DNA of 8,408 bases, taken from contig JAEWBS010000123.1 of the NCBI GenBank assembly GCA_023391005.1, forward strand, positions 1-8,408. Direction: 5' to 3'. This document shows, piece by piece, positions 6,260 through 8,408 of this stretch (position 1 is the first letter of the stretch; each line of letters begins with the position of its first letter). The position numbers and the translations under genes are program-made. The stretch comes from Bacillota bacterium (GTDB lineage Bacteria > Bacillota > Clostridia > Oscillospirales > Ruminococcaceae). The notes under the pieces were generated by a model that worked only from the letters and a program-made list of their open reading frames with translations, was not told where the DNA came from and did not search any database.

Positions 6260-6446
6260 TATCCGACGGAAATCACGATGTTTTTGCGGTCTTTTGGTCG
6301 CCTGACCACGTTGTTCTCCTTGGCGGGCAGCAGCCCACGGCAGCGTTCGCCTTGCCAGACAGCAAAAAGCCTCGCAAATCTATTTGCGCTTTCTATTGGA
6401 TGTTAGTATAAAACGGCATACCAGCCGTTGATAGACTTATTTATAC
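6260..6446. other. Hairpin-rich spacer between dehydrogenase and pgcA
   Basis: It contains three short inverted repeats: TGGTC/GACCA (6295-6299, 6304-6308), GGGC/GCCC (6325-6328, 6333-6336) and a bulged AAAGC-GCAAA/TTTGC-GCTTT hairpin (6366-6392). The last may be the 3' end of the dehydrogenase transcript but has no good T-run. On the minus strand a frame of 48 codons is open from 6402 to a stop at 6256-6258, overlapping the dehydrogenase stop. Within it, AAGGAG (complement of 6316-6321) lies 6 nt before a GTG (6309-6307). I do not recognise a function. Confidence 0.4.
6384..6412 (+). promoter_or_regulatory. Candidate promoter of pgcA
   Basis: TTGCGC (6384-6389), a 17-bp spacer and TATAAA (6407-6412) form a weak-to-fair sigma-A promoter with an expected start near 6420. 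Its -35 overlaps the hairpin at 6366-6392. A perfect 6-bp inverted repeat AACGGC/GCCGTT (6412-6417, 6424-6429) brackets the predicted start site and could be an operator or a short 5' hairpin. Confidence 0.45.
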
Positions 6447-6460
6447 AAGGGGGATCAGAC

Positions 6461-8170
6461 ATGGACGCATTTGCAAAATATCAACAGTGGAAAAACACCC
6501 CGCTGGAGGACGGCGACCTGACCGAAGAGCTTGGCCGCCTTGAGGGCGACGAAACTGAGATTTACGAGCGGTTTTATACCGACCTGACCTTTGGCACGGC
6601 GGGGCTGCGCGGCAAGCTGGGCGCAGGCACCAACAACATGAACATTTACACGGTGCGCCGGGCGACGCAGGGCATTTGCAGCTGGCTGCGTCAGCAAAAG
6701 CAAGGCGGCTCGGCGGCGATTGCCTACGACAGCCGCAATAAATCAAAGCTGTTTGCCGAGGCGACGGCCTGTGTCTTTGCGGCGAATGGAGTCAAGGTCT
6801 ATTTGTACCCCGAGGTGACCCCCACGCCGATGCTGTCGTGGGCGGTGCGGTACTACGGCTGCGACACCGGCGTCGTCGTCACCGCCAGCCACAACCCCGC
6901 TGAATATAACGGCTATAAGGCCTATGACGAGACGGGCTGCCAGATCGCCAGCGAAATGGCCGACGGCATTTATAATTGCATCTTGGAGACCGACCTGTTC
7001 ACCGGCGTCAAAACGATGCCCTATGAGGACGCGGTGAAGGCGGGGCTGATCGTCATGGTCGACGACGAGGCTGTCAATGCCTATTTTGAGCGGGTTCGCG
7101 CCTGCCGCTGCTTCCCCGACGCGGTTGAAGGCTCGGGCTTAAAGCTCGTTTACACGCCGCTCAATGGCGCCGGGAATCTGCCGGTGCGCCGCATTTTGAG
7201 CGAGATCGGCATCACCGACCCGATTTTGGTCGAGGAACAGCTGCTGCCCGACGGCAATTTCCCCACCTGCCGCTACCCGAACCCCGAGTTTAAAGAGGCG
7301 CTGGAGCTGGGCTTAAAGCTGGCGTCCGAAACGCAGGCCGACCTGCTGATCGCGACCGACCCCGACGCCGACCGCGTGGGCGCGGCGATACGCCACAACG
7401 GCGACTATGTTCAGCTGGGCGGAAACGACGTGGGCGTGCTGCTCACCGAGTACATCGCACACGCCAAAACGGTCAACAAGACGATGCCCGAGCGTCCGGT
7501 CATGATCAAATCCATCGTCACGACGACGCTGACCGACCGCGTGGCCAACAGCTACGGCATTGAGGTGCGCGACGTGCTAACCGGTTTTAAGAACATCGGT
7601 ACCGAGATTGCGGCCCTTGAGGCCGCGGGCGAAATAGAGCGATTTATCTTTGCCTACGAAGAGAGCTGCGGCTATCTGGCCGGGCCCTATGTCCGCGACA
7701 AGGACGCTGTTGTCACGGCCATGCTGGTCGCTGAAATGGCGGCCTATTACAAAAAGGCAGGCAAAACGCTCATCGACGTGCTCGAGGATATTTATAAGCG
7801 CTTTGGCTATTTCTGCAACCATGTGACCAATACCGTCTTCCCGGGGGCCGACGGCATGAAGAAAATGGCCGAGATTATGGATACGCTGTTTGCGGCGCCG
7901 CCCAAGGTGCTGGCGGGCTACAACGTGGCCTCCTGCTGCGACTACCGCGCAGGGATCTGCGTCCGCGGCGGGCAGCCGTTCCCGACCGGCCTGCCGCAGT
8001 CGGATGTGCTGTCGCTGACGCTCGAGGACGGCAATGTCGTGGTCATCCGCCCCTCGGGCACCGAGCCGAAGCTCAAAACCTATTACATTGTCAGGGGCGA
8101 AACCATGGCGCAGGCGCAGTCTGTTTGTGACACGCTTGTAAGCGCTGTGCACAAGTTGTTGGGTTTCTAA
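6461..8170 (+). CDS. pgcA: Alpha-phosphoglucomutase (PgcA/PGM2-type)
   Basis: Cytoplasmic enzyme interconverting glucose-6-phosphate and glucose-1-phosphate, linking glycolysis with glycogen, UDP-glucose and cell-wall polymer synthesis. The 569 residues match the long PgcA/PGM2 branch of the alpha-D-phosphohexomutases (typically 560-580), not the shorter GlmM or ManB forms. All four signature sites are intact: phosphoserine loop TASHNP (Ser143), Mg-binding DPDADR (Asp300, Asp302, Asp304), sugar-binding YEES (399-402) and phosphate-binding RPSGTEPK (530-537). The N-terminal FGTAGLRGKLGAGTNNMN (44-61) and RDKDAV after the EES loop (412-417) are typical of this branch. The start is the ATG at 6461, with AAGGGGG (6447-6453) 7 nt upstream; an in-frame TTG at 6428 has no RBS and falls in the presumed leader. 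It appears to be a single-gene unit. Activity on mannose phosphates cannot be excluded from sequence. Confidence 0.95.
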   Translation: MDAFAKYQQWKNTPLEDGDLTEELGRLEGDETEIYERFYTDLTFGTAGLRGKLGAGTNNMNIYTVRRATQGICSWLRQQKQGGSAAIAYDSRNKSKLFAEATACVFAANGVKVYLYPEVTPTPMLSWAVRYYGCDTGVVVTASHNPAEYNGYKAYDETGCQIASEMADGIYNCILETDLFTGVKTMPYEDAVKAGLIVMVDDEAVNAYFERVRACRCFPDAVEGSGLKLVYTPLNGAGNLPVRRILSEIGITDPILVEEQLLPDGNFPTCRYPNPEFKEALELGLKLASETQADLLIATDPDADRVGAAIRHNGDYVQLGGNDVGVLLTEYIAHAKTVNKTMPERPVMIKSIVTTTLTDRVANSYGIEVRDVLTGFKNIGTEIAALEAAGEIERFIFAYEESCGYLAGPYVRDKDAVVTAMLVAEMAAYYKKAGKTLIDVLEDIYKRFGYFCNHVTNTVFPGADGMKKMAEIMDTLFAAPPKVLAGYNVASCCDYRAGICVRGGQPFPTGLPQSDVLSLTLEDGNVVVIRPSGTEPKLKTYYIVRGETMAQAQSVCDTLVSAVHKLLGF

Positions 8171-8267
8171 AAATTATTTGAAAAAACGGCTTAAAAGCAA
8201 TTTTGTAAAATGGCATTAACGCCCTACAGAAGTCGCTTAATTCCAAAAAAATAATTCAAAAAACAAC
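8171..8267. other. AT-rich spacer after pgcA
   Basis: No gene was found here and no clear intrinsic terminator for pgcA. The stretch is much more AT-rich than the coding DNA. It holds two loosely similar segments, around 8176-8192 and 8253-8268 (an ATT, an A-run with C, then CTT), and short arms AATTATTT near 8172 and AAATAATT near 8248 that could pair. Neither is strong enough to assign a role. Confidence 0.4.
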
Positions 8268-8299
8268 TTGCAATTGGACAAACGGTATGTTATTATAAT
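8268..8299 (+). promoter_or_regulatory. Sigma-A promoter of rpmE
   Basis: TTGCAA (8268-8273), a 17-bp spacer and TATTAT (8291-8296) form the best-spaced pair. A perfect TATAAT also occurs at 8294-8299 but leaves a 20-bp spacer. The expected start is near 8303, giving a leader of about 37 nt. Confidence 0.65.
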
Positions 8300-8339
8300 A
8301 TACGCATTTGTAACAGGTTTTTTGAAAGAGGTGACAATA

Positions 8340-8408
8340 GTGAAAGAGGGAATTCATCCTCATTACGATGCGACGACCATTCGTTGCGCATGTGGCGAGG
8401 TCATCGAG
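8340..8408 (+). CDS. rpmE: Ribosomal protein L31 (bL31), N-terminal 23 residues
   Basis: This is the start of large-subunit ribosomal protein bL31. It begins with GTG, preceded by AAAGAGGTG (8325-8333) 6 nt upstream, and runs off the window. The visible residues, KEGIHPHYDATTIRCACGEVIE, match the L31 N-terminus: GIHPxY, then a CxC pair (CACG). This is half of the zinc site of the C+ (zinc-binding) paralogue; the second CxxC would lie beyond the edge. The zinc-free YtjA/RpmEB type lacks this CxC, so this should be the primary, zinc-containing L31. It has its own promoter and is not obviously coupled to pgcA. Confidence 0.95.
   Translation, partial: MKEGIHPHYDATTIRCACGEVIE

Noticed and set aside
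6366..6392. Intrinsic terminator for the dehydrogenase gene
   Set aside because: The hairpin is bulged and followed by CTATTGG, not a T-run. It is described as part of the spacer instead.
7577..8152. 191-codon minus-strand frame opposite pgcA
   Set aside because: It is antisense to the sugar-binding and phosphate-binding motifs of an intact phosphoglucomutase, and its composition is that of a shadow frame.

Overview
The window reads as chromosomal housekeeping DNA from an anaerobic, GC-rich member of the Clostridia, most likely Oscillospirales/Ruminococcaceae-like. The case rests on strong AAAGGAG/AAGGGGG ribosome binding sites, sigma-A type promoters, lipoproteins with short Lys-rich signal peptides, a clostridial-style ThrRS, a DUF3221-type lipoprotein, a PgcA-type phosphoglucomutase and a CxC-type L31. 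The taxon is inferred from family resemblance, not from a marker search. No phage, transposase, CRISPR array, rRNA or tRNA was found.

Layout. (1) 1-1270: the 3' two-thirds of thrS, closed by a textbook intrinsic terminator. (2) 1371-2874: two consecutive plus-strand lipoproteins, one DUF3221-like with a DUF4367-like tail and one with a low-complexity linker and a bacterial Ig-like domain. They end at a hairpin that can also terminate the opposing operon. (3) 2887-5025, minus strand: a two-gene operon of a ComM/YifB Mg-chelatase-like AAA+ ATPase followed 24 bp later by a YcxB-like two-helix membrane protein. (4) 5026-5263: a divergent control region with two recognisable sigma-A promoters. An 11-bp inverted repeat lies exactly between the two -35 boxes, and one arm resembles a CcpA (cre) site. 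(5) 5264-6259: an NAD-dependent L-2-hydroxyacid dehydrogenase of the LDH/MDH fold whose active-site loop resembles L-2-hydroxyisocaproate dehydrogenase. (6) 6260-6460: a hairpin-rich spacer with a 48-codon open frame on the minus strand. (7) 6461-8170: alpha-phosphoglucomutase. (8) 8171-8408: an AT-rich spacer, a promoter and the first 23 codons of rpmE (L31).

The genes fall into separate small transcription units: translation (thrS, rpmE), central carbon metabolism (the dehydrogenase regenerating NAD+, PgcA linking glucose-6-P to glucose-1-P), DNA uptake/recombination (ComM) and the cell surface (lipoproteins, YcxB protein). I found no convincing new multi-gene system. The points most worth checking are the control region between comM and the dehydrogenase, the substrate of that dehydrogenase, and the spacer between the dehydrogenase and pgcA.
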